Source: an uncultured Agathobacter sp. (GTDB taxonomy: Bacteria; Bacillota; Clostridia; Lachnospirales; Lachnospiraceae). From it: 64,000 nt of DNA. The translations under genes and the position numbers were made by a program. Position 1 is the first letter of the stretch, and each line of letters opens with the position of its first letter. The stretch is from NCBI GenBank assembly GCA_944381555.1, contig CALWLL010000056.1, positions 62,001 to 126,000 of the forward strand, written 5' to 3'. The notes below the pieces were generated by a model. That model was not told where the DNA came from. It did not search any database and saw only the letters and a list, made by a program, of their open reading frames with translations. Positions 32,700 to 42,127 of this stretch are shown here, piece by piece.

Positions 32700-34733
32700 T
32701 TACGCTGTCACCATCCCTACTGATTGTAATTCTACGTTTGATTCCACTTCATTATAAGAAACTACGATTAAATCTTTAAAATAATCTTCCGTAAGTTTCT
32801 TGAAGTACATACGAACGATTGGAGAAGTAATGATAATCGCACTCTTTCCGAGACTTTCAAGTTTGTTGATTTCTGTTTCTACAGAATTCATAATCGCTCT
32901 TGTCTTCTCCGGGTCAAGTGTTAAATATGCCCCCTGCTCCGTCTGTTTTACAGAAGACATGATTTCCTGCTCAATTTTTGGATCAAGTGTAACAACGCTG
33001 GTTACCTCATTTGCAGGAAAATATTTATTTGAAATAGCACGTTTTAATCTTTGTCTTACATATTCAGTCAACACATCCGTATCCCTTGTTCCATGCGCAT
33101 GATCTGCCAATGTTTCAAAAATGGTAAGCAGATCGCGGATAGAAATTCCTTCTGAAAGAAGGTTCTGCAGCACCTTTTGCACCTCGCCAAGTCCAATCAT
33201 CTTTGGTATCAGTTCATCTACAAGTACAGGATTAGACTCTTTTAAGTTATTAACAAGATTCTGAACATCTTGTCTTGTAAGAAGCTCTGCAATATGCGTA
33301 CGAATAACCTCTGTCAGATGTGTTGCGATAATAGAAGGCGCGTCTACTACGGTATAGCCAAGACTTTCTGCCCGTTCTCTCTGGCTTTCCGTTATCCAGA
33401 TTGCCGGCAGATGGAACGAAGGCTCAAAAGTCGGAATACCGGTAATTTCTTCTTCTACATATCCCGGATTCATAGCCATATAATGGTCAAATAGAATTTC
33501 CCCTTCTGTAACCTGAATCCCTTTTATTTTAATAATATACTGGTTTGGATTAAGCTGGATATTATCTCTAAGACGGATAATCGGCACAACGGTTCCAAGC
33601 TCTAAAGCTATCTGCCGGCGAATCATAACAACCCGGTCAAGCAAATCCCCGCCCTGATTTACATCGGCAAGCGGAATAATACCATAACCAAATTCTAATT
33701 CGATTGGGTCAACCTGCAGCAAAGATACAACATTTTCCGGTTTTCGTATCTCTTCGGCTTCTGTTTCGGCAACCGCCACTTCGCTCTCAATGCTTTCTTC
33801 CCCAAGATTTTTCTCGATAAAGCGGGCACCGACCACAAATACTACGCCCATTACAACAAACAAAATTCCCAACGGGGTTGCTATTCCAAGAAGAATCAGA
33901 ACAAACCCCACAATATACAGCACTCTTGGAATACCAAAGAGCTGCTTTAACATTCCTTCGGAAAAATCAGCCTCTTTTGAACCCTTTGTTACAAGTATAC
34001 CTGTGGAAAGAGAAATCACGAGTGAAGGAATCTGTGATACTAAGCCGTCACCGATGGTAAGAATGCCATATTCTGCAATCGCATCCCCAAATTCCATCCC
34101 CTGATTCATAACACCCATTATAGTGCCGCCCACAAGGTTAATTAAGGTAATAATAAGGCCTGCTGTCGCATCACCTTTTACATACTTTGTAGCACCGTCC
34201 ATAGCCCCAAAAAAACTAGATTCTTCCTGAATCTTATTCCGGCGTTCTTTTGCTTCCTTCTCACTGATTATTCCGGTGTTTAAGTCTGCGTCAATCGCCA
34301 TCTGCTTACCCGGCATAGCATCCAGAGTGAAACGGGCAGTTACTTCTGCAATACGTTCCGAACCTTTATTGATTACCATAAACTGAATCAGAATAAGTAT
34401 GATAAATATAATGGCGCCAATGACAATATTATCCCCGCCTACAAAAGAACCAAAGGTACGGACTACATTTCCCGGATTACCATCCTTAAGGATCAGACGT
34501 GTAGATGATACGTTTAATGAAATTCTAAAAATGGTTGTAAACAAAAGAAGGGTCGGAAAATAAGACATATCCAAAACTTCTTTGACAAACATCACATTAA
34601 ACAGGATCATTAATGCAATAGCTAGATTAATAGCAAACAGAATATCCAGAAGAAAGGAGGGAATTGGAATAATAAAGAAAATAATCGCTGCCAAAAGATA
34701 TAATCCTACAGCCATATCTGTCTTTTTCAGCAT
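32700..34733 (-). CDS. flhA: Flagellar type III export gate protein FlhA
   Basis: Integral-membrane export gate component. About eight membrane helices in the first 320 residues include the FHIPEP-type signature area (RFTLDAMPGKQMAIDADLN) used for proton-driven export. The large cytosolic C-terminal domain binds chaperone-substrate complexes. 677 residues, complete. GGAGG precedes the ATG. Confidence 0.97.
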   Translation of the reverse strand: MLKKTDMAVGLYLLAAIIFFIIPIPSFLLDILFAINLAIALMILFNVMFVKEVLDMSYFPTLLLFTTIFRISLNVSSTRLILKDGNPGNVVRTFGSFVGGDNIVIGAIIFIILILIQFMVINKGSERIAEVTARFTLDAMPGKQMAIDADLNTGIISEKEAKERRNKIQEESSFFGAMDGATKYVKGDATAGLIITLINLVGGTIMGVMNQGMEFGDAIAEYGILTIGDGLVSQIPSLVISLSTGILVTKGSKEADFSEGMLKQLFGIPRVLYIVGFVLILLGIATPLGILFVVMGVVFVVGARFIEKNLGEESIESEVAVAETEAEEIRKPENVVSLLQVDPIELEFGYGIIPLADVNQGGDLLDRVVMIRRQIALELGTVVPIIRLRDNIQLNPNQYIIKIKGIQVTEGEILFDHYMAMNPGYVEEEITGIPTFEPSFHLPAIWITESQRERAESLGYTVVDAPSIIATHLTEVIRTHIAELLTRQDVQNLVNNLKESNPVLVDELIPKMIGLGEVQKVLQNLLSEGISIRDLLTIFETLADHAHGTRDTDVLTEYVRQRLKRAISNKYFPANEVTSVVTLDPKIEQEIMSSVKQTEQGAYLTLDPEKTRAIMNSVETEINKLESLGKSAIIITSPIVRMYFKKLTEDYFKDLIVVSYNEVESNVELQSVGMVTA

Positions 34734-34778
34734 CTGATTTTCCTCCTCTCTTATTTATTCTCTCATTCCAAATCCTTC

Positions 34779-35921
34779 TTAAGGATTTTTCATATGGTAT
34801 ACCATTGCAAGAACCTCTGCCACCGCCTGATACAATTCCGGCGGAATTTCTGAGCCGATATCAACATTGTGGTAAAGCATTCTCGCCAATGGTTTATTCT
34901 CTACAATTTCTATATGATTTTCTTTTGCAACCTCTTTAATCTTTTGTGCCAGAAAATCTTCACCCTTTGCCACCACCACAGGCGCTTTACTTACTTCTGC
35001 ATCATATTTGATTGCAACTGCGAGATGGGTTGGGTTCGTAATTACTACATCCGCTTTAGGAACATCCTGCATCATACGTCTTTGAGACACTTCTCTCATC
35101 TTCTGCCGGATGCGCCCTTTAATCTGCGGATCACCTTCAGTGTTTTTATATTCGTCTTTTACTTCCTGCTTGGTCATCTTCATCTCTTCATTAAACTTAT
35201 GTCTCTGATAGAGATAGTCTGCAAGCCCGATTACAACGTATACAACACTAATCTTAAGACCTACGTCAATGATAATCTCTCCCGTCAAAGAAACGGCCTG
35301 ATTAATACTGATATCATATAAAATAAACAAATTATTCGCTTCATCCACAATGGATGTATATGCGATATAAATCATGATTCCTACTTTAAGAACAGACTTG
35401 ACCAGTTCAAACAGCGAATCCTTCGAGATAATCCGCTTAAATCCGTTAATCGGATTAAACTTGGATAATTTTGGCTCCATAGTCTTGCTGGAGATTTTCC
35501 ATCCTACCTGATATACGCTGACCAGAAACGTAATAATAAAGCCAAACACAAAAAACGGCCAGACAATCATCAGCCACTCCAAAAGCGCATTGATAAAAAG
35601 GCTTGAAACGGCCGCCACACTAAGCCCTGCCTGATTAACCTGCACAAACTCTGCCATTCTTCCAATGGTAGAAGAAAAAATGCCAATCATTCTTTCACCT
35701 ACATAGCCAATGAAAATCCGAAGAAGCAAAAACAAAACAACTAATTCGAAGGCCTGTGTCAAATCCTTACTTTTGGCAACCTTACCTTCTTTTCTTGCAT
35801 CGTCTAATTTTTTCTGGGTAGCAGGTTCTGTTTTTTCGCCGCCTTCACCGTCAGCGAACCGCTGCAGGTCATATCCCAATATGAGGTTTTTTGAATATTT
35901 ATCGTCAATACATACCTTCAA
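34779..35921 (-). CDS. flhB: Flagellar type III export switch protein FlhB
   Basis: Substrate-specificity switch of the export gate. Four membrane segments, then a cytosolic domain with the self-cleavage site NPTH in VVITNPTHLAVAIKYD. The N-terminal DLQRFADGEGGEKTEPAT resembles the LQFFA...EKTE start of other clostridial FlhB proteins. No ATG precedes it in frame. I take the TTG overlapping the end of fliR, with GGTGG nine bases upstream (380 residues). The start is therefore less certain than the gene. Confidence 0.95.
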   Translation of the reverse strand: MKVCIDDKYSKNLILGYDLQRFADGEGGEKTEPATQKKLDDARKEGKVAKSKDLTQAFELVVLFLLLRIFIGYVGERMIGIFSSTIGRMAEFVQVNQAGLSVAAVSSLFINALLEWLMIVWPFFVFGFIITFLVSVYQVGWKISSKTMEPKLSKFNPINGFKRIISKDSLFELVKSVLKVGIMIYIAYTSIVDEANNLFILYDISINQAVSLTGEIIIDVGLKISVVYVVIGLADYLYQRHKFNEEMKMTKQEVKDEYKNTEGDPQIKGRIRQKMREVSQRRMMQDVPKADVVITNPTHLAVAIKYDAEVSKAPVVVAKGEDFLAQKIKEVAKENHIEIVENKPLARMLYHNVDIGSEIPPELYQAVAEVLAMVYHMKNP

Positions 35922-36684
35922 TAATTAAAACCACCATTGTTTTCAATTCATCAAATACATACTCTGCAACTCTTGGAAACATAAAAATCGTGAGGAATAA
36001 TACAACAAATCCCACTAAAATTTTAAACTGGATACCTACAGAAAACATATTCATCTGCGGCGCAACTTTTGCCATTATTCCAAGAATACAGTTCAAAATC
36101 ATCATAGTTGCAAAAAAGGGCAAAAATATTCGAAATCCTATTATAAACAGGTCAGTCATGTACTTCGTCATTGAAACCAGAAGACTGTCCCATTCAAACA
36201 TTGCACCCGCAATGGGAATCACATAGAAGGAATCTGCCACTGCCCTTAATACATACAAGTGTGTATTAGAAGCAATCATAAATGCAAAAACCATATAATA
36301 ATACAAATTACCGGTCACTGTCGTTTGCAGGCTCATATCAGGATTAAATGCAGTTGCCATAGACAATCCAATATCCATGTCGATAATATTTCCTGCAAAA
36401 ATAACAATTGAACTACAGATATTTGCCGAAAAGCCTATTAACAATCCTGTAATTCCCTCTTTAAGCACAGCAATGCCATACCCGATTTCACTCTCATAAT
36501 CAAGCGTCGGTTCTGGCACGACTGCATACAATATAACCGTTATAAAAAAAGATAGTCCGATTTTTGCCTGTGCCGGCACACCGCTCTGCCCGAAAAAAGG
36601 GGCAACAAACATAAAAGAAGCGATTCGTACCAGAATCAGCAACATGTATTCAAAATCTATTAAAGAAAAGTTTAACTCAACCAT
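35905..36684 (-). CDS. fliR: Flagellar export gate protein FliR
   Basis: Polytopic membrane protein (259 residues, six or so hydrophobic segments) that forms the export gate with FliP and FliQ. Family features include RIASFMFVAPFFGQSGVPAQ near the N-terminus and the GLSMATAFNPDMSLQTTVTG loop. It overlaps flhB by 17 bases, suggesting coupled translation and FliR-FlhB assembly. Confidence 0.96.
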   Translation of the reverse strand: MVELNFSLIDFEYMLLILVRIASFMFVAPFFGQSGVPAQAKIGLSFFITVILYAVVPEPTLDYESEIGYGIAVLKEGITGLLIGFSANICSSIVIFAGNIIDMDIGLSMATAFNPDMSLQTTVTGNLYYYMVFAFMIASNTHLYVLRAVADSFYVIPIAGAMFEWDSLLVSMTKYMTDLFIIGFRIFLPFFATMMILNCILGIMAKVAPQMNMFSVGIQFKILVGFVVLFLTIFMFPRVAEYVFDELKTMVVLIIEGMY

Positions 36685-36690
36685 TATTTA

Positions 36691-36966
36691 TCACATGCTT
36701 GTATAATAACTGAAATTGGACCATAAATCTGTCATCAGTTCAATCATCGTATTTAACATCCATGAACCTGCAAGAATCATAACAGCAAACACGCACAGAA
36801 TCTTCGGAACAAAAGTCAGCGTCTGTTCCTGAATAGAAGTAACCGTCTGAAAGATACTGATAATCAAACCTACAATCAAAGCAACCAATAACATCGGCGC
36901 AGAAACAATTACAATTGTGTATATCGCTTCACGCGCTATATCTAATACTGCATCCTGTGTAATCAT
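36691..36966 (-). CDS. fliQ: Flagellar export gate protein FliQ
   Basis: 91 residues with two membrane helices, starting MITQDAVLDIAREAIYTIV and containing LIVGLIISIFQTVTSIQEQTL, both typical of FliQ. It sits in the invariant fliP-fliQ-fliR order. Confidence 0.96.
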   Translation of the reverse strand: MITQDAVLDIAREAIYTIVIVSAPMLLVALIVGLIISIFQTVTSIQEQTLTFVPKILCVFAVMILAGSWMLNTMIELMTDLWSNFSYYTSM

Positions 36967-36979
36967 CTATCTCAACCCC

Positions 36980-37801
36980 TTAATAAAACGTTTGGACAAG
37001 ATTTGCAATAACGAGATTCCATCCATCTGCCAAAATGAACAACAAAATCTTAAACGGTAATGAAATGGTGGTAGGCGGCAGCATCATCATACCCATTGAC
37101 ATAAGCACTGAAGCTACAACCATATCAATTACAATGAACGGGATATAAATCAAAAATCCCATAATAAATGCCGCCCTGAGTTCACTTATGATAAATGCAG
37201 GTACTAATGTGGTAAATGGAACCTCATCATAGGACTCGTATGTTTCCCCTGATATATCAATAAACAACTGCAAATCTTTGGTCTGCGTATGCTTTTCCAT
37301 AAACTCGCGGAACGGAATTTCAGCCAGTTCAAATACCTGCTCTGTTGTAATTGTCCCTTCATCCAACGGCTTTATTACCGTAGTGTTTATCTGTTCAAAG
37401 GTTGGCCACATAATGAAAAATGTCAAAAATAAGGCCAGTCCGATTAAAACCTGATTAGGCGGTGCTGTCTGCGTTCCGATTGCTGTTCTTAAGAAATGCA
37501 GGACAATAATGATTCTGGTATATGAAGTAAGCATAATCAGAATCGATGGCGCCAAAGACAAAATCGTTAAAAGCAGCAGAATACGGATAGGCGCTGACAC
37601 AGAACCCTCATCATTGTTTATACTGATATGGATTCCATTTGTTTCATCGTTATAATCCGCTTCTGTATCAGCTTCTGTTGTTGTGTCAGCAGATGCATAT
37701 ACCGTCGGTGGACTGGCAAATGAATATGCAATTGTAAAAAACAAAACGCATACTGCAAAAACAAATGACGCTTTGCAGTAAAACTTCTTTAGTTTTTTCA
37801 T
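36980..37801 (-). CDS. fliP: Flagellar export gate protein FliP
   Basis: Core of the export gate. A cleavable signal peptide (about 1-37) and a polar segment precede four membrane helices. Signatures: MLTSYTRIIIVLHFLRTAIG and GTQTAPPNQVLIGLALFLT, and the C-terminal SMGMMMLPPTTISLPFKILL. Length 273. Preceded by fliO. Confidence 0.97.
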   Translation of the reverse strand: MKKLKKFYCKASFVFAVCVLFFTIAYSFASPPTVYASADTTTEADTEADYNDETNGIHISINNDEGSVSAPIRILLLLTILSLAPSILIMLTSYTRIIIVLHFLRTAIGTQTAPPNQVLIGLALFLTFFIMWPTFEQINTTVIKPLDEGTITTEQVFELAEIPFREFMEKHTQTKDLQLFIDISGETYESYDEVPFTTLVPAFIISELRAAFIMGFLIYIPFIVIDMVVASVLMSMGMMMLPPTTISLPFKILLFILADGWNLVIANLVQTFY

Positions 37802-37808
37802 ATATTAC

Positions 37809-38189
37809 CTATTTTTTAGATAGTCTGTCTTTAAACTGTCCAAAAATCTCCTGAAATGTTTCTTCTTTTTTGTTCGTACTCTCAGCTTTAAAAGACATAT
37901 CCGTCAGCTGCTCTTCTGATAATGTTGCAAGATAATGGATTTCCTCTTTGCCAACCGCAACTACCAGATATTCTGTTCCTGCTCTTACTAAGCAAATCAT
38001 CTTATTACTGCCCGCAGGAACTGACTCAATAATGTGCAGATTTTTGCTCTTCATATGTATCTTTTGATACCCTGCCATCCATCTGACGCATAAATATGTA
38101 ATAACAAGTACAAATACAAAAATGAGTAATATGCCGATCAGTTCTAAGAAACTTTCCAACGACGTTGTCGATAATAAATATAACTTCAT
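37809..38189 (-). CDS. fliO: Flagellar biosynthesis protein FliO
   Basis: 126 residues with one membrane helix (about 16-36) followed by a FliO-type domain (RVPAGSNKMICLV-like: ESVPAGSNKMICLVRAGTEYLVVAVG). FliO helps FliP assemble. Weakly conserved in sequence, but its position between cheY and fliP agrees with B. subtilis fliO (fliZ). Confidence 0.9.
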   Translation of the reverse strand: MKLYLLSTTSLESFLELIGILLIFVFVLVITYLCVRWMAGYQKIHMKSKNLHIIESVPAGSNKMICLVRAGTEYLVVAVGKEEIHYLATLSEEQLTDMSFKAESTNKKEETFQEIFGQFKDRLSKK

Positions 38190-38190
38190 A

Positions 38191-38559
38191 TTAACCTACT
38201 ACTTTTTTAACAGCTTCTAACACACGATCTGCCTGAAATGGTTTTACAATAAAGTCTTTTGCCCCAGCCTGAATAGATTCAATAACCATAGCCTGCTGTC
38301 CCATTGCTGAACACATGATTACAGACGCATTTGGATCTTTTTCTCTGATTTTCTTTAATGCATTGATTCCATCCATCTCCGGCATTGTAATGTCCATTAA
38401 TACCAAATCAGGATTCGTTTCTACATATTTATCAACAGCAACAGCGCCATTTTCTGCCTCTGCCACAATGTTGTATCCATTTTTAGAAAGGATATCTTTA
38501 ATCATCATTCTCATAAATGCAGCGTCATCACAAACTAAAATATTTTTACCCATGCTCAT
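38191..38559 (-). CDS. cheY: Chemotaxis response regulator CheY
   Basis: Single receiver domain that binds the motor switch when phosphorylated by CheA. The acidic pair is VCDDAAFMR, the phospho-acceptor is Asp56 in VLMDITMPEMDG, with CSAMGQQ (Ser/Thr switch) and FIVKPFQ (Lys). About 122 residues; an ATG two codons later is an equally possible start, with better ribosome-site spacing. It follows fliY, its phosphatase. Confidence 0.97.
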   Translation of the reverse strand: MSMGKNILVCDDAAFMRMMIKDILSKNGYNIVAEAENGAVAVDKYVETNPDLVLMDITMPEMDGINALKKIREKDPNASVIMCSAMGQQAMVIESIQAGAKDFIVKPFQADRVLEAVKKVVG

Positions 38560-38575
38560 TCATCTCCTTCAAAAT

Positions 38576-39751
38576 CTATTGCTGTTGGTGCATAACCGAT
38601 GAAGTATTGACAATTTCCGTAATACGGACACCAAAGCTTTCTTCTATAACTACAACTTCGCCTTTCGCAACATACTTACCGTTTACAAGCACGTCAATCG
38701 GTTCACCTGCAATCTTATTTAACTCAATTATCTTACCCGGTCCTAAATCTAAGATATCTGAAATCGACTTACTTGTTCTTCCCAGCTCAACAGTAACTTC
38801 CAACGGGACGTCCATAATCAAATTGATATTCTCCGGTTGATATACCCCGACAGGAACGTTAGTAAATGTTCCAAACTGTGCAGGCTGTACATTCACTGAC
38901 TGGTTCATCATCGGTTGTCCCATCATTGGCTGTCCCATCATTGGCTGTCCCATCATCGGTTGTCCCATCATCTGCTGTCCCATCATCTGCTGAGCAGTCT
39001 TCTCCTGCGCTGGCTGCGGTGCAGGGGCAGATGTTGGTGTCTGTTCCTTTGCCGGAGCAGCCTCTTTAACACTCTTTGTATCTATTTCCATTGTACGGGT
39101 TACGCCTTCACACATCTCCCGCGCAAACGAAACCGGATATAGCTGCATAATTTCGCTATCAACTAAATCACCAATTTCCATTTTAAATGTGATGCGGACA
39201 AATTCCCTTGTTAAAAATTTATCAATAGTTGATTCATCAATGTTTTCTTTCAAATCTATCAAATCCGCTATTGGCGGGCTGATATCAATTGTTTTATTCA
39301 GCATTGATGAAAGCGACGTCGCTGCTGAACCCATCATCTGGTTCATTGCTTCACTGATTGCACTTAAGTGCAGTTCTCCTAAATCAACATCTACGTTGGT
39401 GCCATCTCCGCCCATCATCAGATCAGTAATAACTTTAACGTCGTTTTCTTTTAAAACAAGAATGTTGTTTCCGTCTAAACCTACGGTATATGCAATTCGG
39501 ATGAATACACATGGTCTTTCATACGCTGCAACAATATCTTCCCATTTTGCATATGATACAACCGGAGTTGAGATTTCCACTTTACGATTTACAAGAGAAA
39601 ACAGTGTTGTGGCAGCCGTTCCCATACTAATATTTGATATTTCGCCAATTGCATCTTTTTCAATATCCGTTAACCTGTCTTTTGAAGCAGCACTTTCCCC
39701 CGGTTCACTAAGTAATGCGCTGATTTCTTCCTGTGATAATACTCCATCCAT
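38576..39751 (-). CDS. fliY: Flagellar motor switch phosphatase FliY
   Basis: Switch protein fusing a CheC-like phosphatase to a FliN domain. The N-terminus has a CheY-binding motif (LSQEEISALL). Two active half-sites follow: DAIGEISNISMGTAATTLF and SAISEAMNQMMGSAATSL, both with ExxN. A linker of Ala/Pro and a QQMMGQPMMGQP repeat (about 250-285) precedes the FliN/SpoA domain (LEVTVELGRTSKSISDILDL). 391 residues. Linker length is likely variable between strains because of the DNA repeat. Confidence 0.96.
   Translation of the reverse strand: MDGVLSQEEISALLSEPGESAASKDRLTDIEKDAIGEISNISMGTAATTLFSLVNRKVEISTPVVSYAKWEDIVAAYERPCVFIRIAYTVGLDGNNILVLKENDVKVITDLMMGGDGTNVDVDLGELHLSAISEAMNQMMGSAATSLSSMLNKTIDISPPIADLIDLKENIDESTIDKFLTREFVRITFKMEIGDLVDSEIMQLYPVSFAREMCEGVTRTMEIDTKSVKEAAPAKEQTPTSAPAPQPAQEKTAQQMMGQQMMGQPMMGQPMMGQPMMGQPMMNQSVNVQPAQFGTFTNVPVGVYQPENINLIMDVPLEVTVELGRTSKSISDILDLGPGKIIELNKIAGEPIDVLVNGKYVAKGEVVVIEESFGVRITEIVNTSSVMHQQQ
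38906..38995. repeat. Six tandem 15-bp repeats in fliY
   Basis: Six consecutive near-identical 15-bp units (CATCATYGGYTGTCC type on the plus strand) encode repeated GQPMM pentapeptides in the FliY linker. The in-frame unit length means copy-number change alters linker length without a frameshift. Confidence 0.95.
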
Positions 39752-39755
39752 ACCT

Positions 39756-40736
39756 TTATTGCTCCTCTCTGATTACTTCTGTAATCCTAACTGCATAATT
39801 ATCACCAGAAGCTCCTGGTAATGCAGAAAACTTTCTAAGATTACCAACATACACATCTAATTCTTCTTCAACATTTCTATCAAGACGTATAATGTCCCCT
39901 ACCTGAAGCATTGAAAAATCACTGACCGAAATAGTGCTGCTTCCTAATACCGCTTTGATAGGGATCTGTGCTTTTCGGATTAATACTTCGATTACGTCTG
40001 CATAGTCGGTTTCATCATATTGCTGCATATTTGCATACCAATATTTTGTATTGAGCTTATCAATGACGTCTTCCAAAACAAGATATGGAAGACATATATT
40101 CATAAGTCCTTCCACTTCGCCAATCCGGACATTAATTGTAATAATCGCAATCATTTCACTAGGCGAAATAATCTGTGCATACTGTGAATTTGTTTCGATA
40201 CGTTCTAATCGGGGCTGTATCGATAATACATTCTGCCAAGGCTCATGCAAAAGATTCACACACACTATCATGATCCGTTCAATAATCAACAATTCGATTT
40301 CAGAAAACTCCCGGACCTTATCCATCGGCTCGCCTTTTCCGCCAAGCATACGGTCAACCATTGCATACCCAAGATTAGTAGCCATTTCAATAATAATACT
40401 ACCTTGTAACGGTGCAAAATTAACGATGCCCAATAGCACCGGATTAGAAAGCGCATTTGTAAATTCCTGATATGTAACTGCCTCCGAATTCATTACTTCT
40501 ATCTGAACGTTCTTTCTTAAATATACCGGAAGGTTCGTGGATAAAAGTCTTCCATAATGTTCGAAAATAATCTCCAATGTACGAAGATGTTCTTTCGAGA
40601 ATTTGGATGGACGCGCAAAGTCGTAATCTTTTACCTGTTTCTCGTTACTTTCTTTAATTTCATCAACATCTAACTCGCCACTGCTTAGCGCGGCCAGCAA
40701 ACTGTCTATCTCATTCTGAGATAAAACATCACCCAT
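39756..40736 (-). CDS. fliM: Flagellar motor switch protein FliM
   Basis: Middle layer of the C-ring. The N-terminal CheY-P binding motif is LSQNEIDSLLAAL. The central CheC-like domain lacks the phosphatase residues and has MVDRMLGGKGEPMDK. The C-terminal FliN-like domain follows (ISVSDFSMLQVGDIIRLDR). 326 residues, complete. Its gene is followed four bases later by fliY. Confidence 0.97.
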   Translation of the reverse strand: MGDVLSQNEIDSLLAALSSGELDVDEIKESNEKQVKDYDFARPSKFSKEHLRTLEIIFEHYGRLLSTNLPVYLRKNVQIEVMNSEAVTYQEFTNALSNPVLLGIVNFAPLQGSIIIEMATNLGYAMVDRMLGGKGEPMDKVREFSEIELLIIERIMIVCVNLLHEPWQNVLSIQPRLERIETNSQYAQIISPSEMIAIITINVRIGEVEGLMNICLPYLVLEDVIDKLNTKYWYANMQQYDETDYADVIEVLIRKAQIPIKAVLGSSTISVSDFSMLQVGDIIRLDRNVEEELDVYVGNLRKFSALPGASGDNYAVRITEVIREEQ

Positions 40737-40778
40737 TCTCTATTCACCACCTGTAAAGCATTTTTTGAAAAAGACCAA

Positions 40779-41300
40779 TTAATCTGTTGTGCTCTTCGTG
40801 AAAGAAATACCAACTATATAGTCAGCACCAAATGTATTCTGGAGAGCTTTTAAAATCTCTTTCTTCACTGCCTCATTGTCATTATTAAATTGTTCTTTTG
40901 TATATTTACGAACAATACTGTTAATTGTATCCTTAATAATCGCTTCCTTCTCAGAAAGAATTGTTGTCTGGCTTTCTTTATATGTATCGCTCTTATTGTT
41001 CAAAGAAAGCGATACGGCAATTACCGCGTAATGCTCTTTGCCATCTTCCCCTTTCACAAGGTTGATTGTCATATCTGCCCCTTCATCAACTGCATATGTA
41101 GTGACCTGGTCAATCGGAAGATTTCCTAATCCGGTAGCTGCACCGCTGTGCAAATCTAACTGAATTGCATTGCATACTTTTGTAATCAATTCGTTTGCAG
41201 CCTTTGCCTGAGGATAAATCGTAAACATAAGCACTGATGTTAATACAAGATTCACTACCAGCAAAGCTAAAATAATAACTGACATCAAATTTTTCTTCAT
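40779..41300 (-). CDS. fliL: Flagellar basal-body protein FliL
   Basis: Single-pass membrane protein near the stator. N-terminal helix (about 5-28), then a periplasm-equivalent FliL domain (DMTINLVKGEDGKEHYAVIAVSLSL). 173 residues. The gene lies between motB and fliM, linking stator genes to switch genes. GAGGG precedes the ATG. Confidence 0.9.
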   Translation of the reverse strand: MKKNLMSVIILALLVVNLVLTSVLMFTIYPQAKAANELITKVCNAIQLDLHSGAATGLGNLPIDQVTTYAVDEGADMTINLVKGEDGKEHYAVIAVSLSLNNKSDTYKESQTTILSEKEAIIKDTINSIVRKYTKEQFNNDNEAVKKEILKALQNTFGADYIVGISFTKSTTD

Positions 41301-41314
41301 AAAGCATTTCCCTC

Positions 41315-42127
41315 TTACTCTTCTATTTGTGAACTGTATGAATTGTATATCTTAATCACGACTCTTCGGTTTCTTGCACGCCCTTCTGCCGTTTCATTGC
41401 TGGCTATCGGATCATACTCTCCGCGTCCCGACGATTTGATATATGCCGGGTTCAAATCTGTCTTTTCCCTAAGATAATCAGCCACTTCCAAAGCCCTGAA
41501 CATCGATAATACATTATTGTTCTCATACCGGCCGGACGTCATCGGAACATTGTCTGTATGTCCTTCCACTTCAATAATGTTCTTATCATATTTCTCCAGT
41601 ACAATTGCTATCTTATCAATAATTTCTTTTGCTTCCGGCAGAATTTCTGCTTTACCTGAATCAAATAAAATTCCGCCGCTAAGATTAAGCATTACATATT
41701 GTTCATCAAAAGTAATTTCAACTGCACTACTGATTCCAAGATCATCTACTGCATCCTTAATATTGTCGGCCATTTCCTCTGATTCTTCCAATCCTGCCTG
41801 TGAGAGCTGGTCTTTCAGATCACCATCTTCCCCGTCATCTTCTTCACTTTTTGAATTTGCCAGTTCGTTGTAGTAAGAATCCAGAAATTCAAGCTGCCGG
41901 ATTCCTGCCCCTACTAAATCGCCCTCTCCAATACTTAGACTTCCATTATTGAAAATACTAATGCTTGACTGCAACGAAGCAATTACCATCTGGAATTTTT
42001 CCTCGTTTACAGTTGACATAGCAAATAACAGTACGAAGAAACACAGCAGAAGATTCATTAAATCCGAAAAGGTTGTCATCCAAGGCGCCGCACCTTTTGG
42101 CCCTTCCATCTGTTTTTTCTTTGCCAC
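41315..42127 (-). CDS. motB: Flagellar stator protein MotB
   Basis: Ion-channel stator subunit anchored to peptidoglycan. A membrane helix with the essential ion-carrying Asp22 (WMTTFSDLMNLLLCFFVLLF) is followed by a plug region, a Glu/Asp-rich linker and an OmpA-like domain (VEGHTDNVPMTSGRYENN, RNRRVVIKI). 270 residues. The start overlaps the motA stop. Proton or sodium type is not decided by sequence alone. Confidence 0.96.
   Translation of the reverse strand: MAKKKQMEGPKGAAPWMTTFSDLMNLLLCFFVLLFAMSTVNEEKFQMVIASLQSSISIFNNGSLSIGEGDLVGAGIRQLEFLDSYYNELANSKSEEDDGEDGDLKDQLSQAGLEESEEMADNIKDAVDDLGISSAVEITFDEQYVMLNLSGGILFDSGKAEILPEAKEIIDKIAIVLEKYDKNIIEVEGHTDNVPMTSGRYENNNVLSMFRALEVADYLREKTDLNPAYIKSSGRGEYDPIASNETAEGRARNRRVVIKIYNSYSSQIEE

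Noticed and set aside
38906..38995. Possible CRISPR-like array of short repeats
   Set aside because: Units are contiguous 15-mers without spacers, inside a coding frame; it is a tandem peptide repeat.
39189..39821. Open frame of 210 codons on the plus strand opposite fliY and fliM
   Set aside because: Lies fully antisense to two well-conserved flagellar genes, has no ribosome site, and its protein is Ser/Ile-rich, typical of a mirrored frame.
40779..41300. FliL frame as two shorter genes
   Set aside because: A short overlapping frame at the N-terminus is only a mirror in another frame; the FliL frame is continuous and well preceded by a ribosome site.
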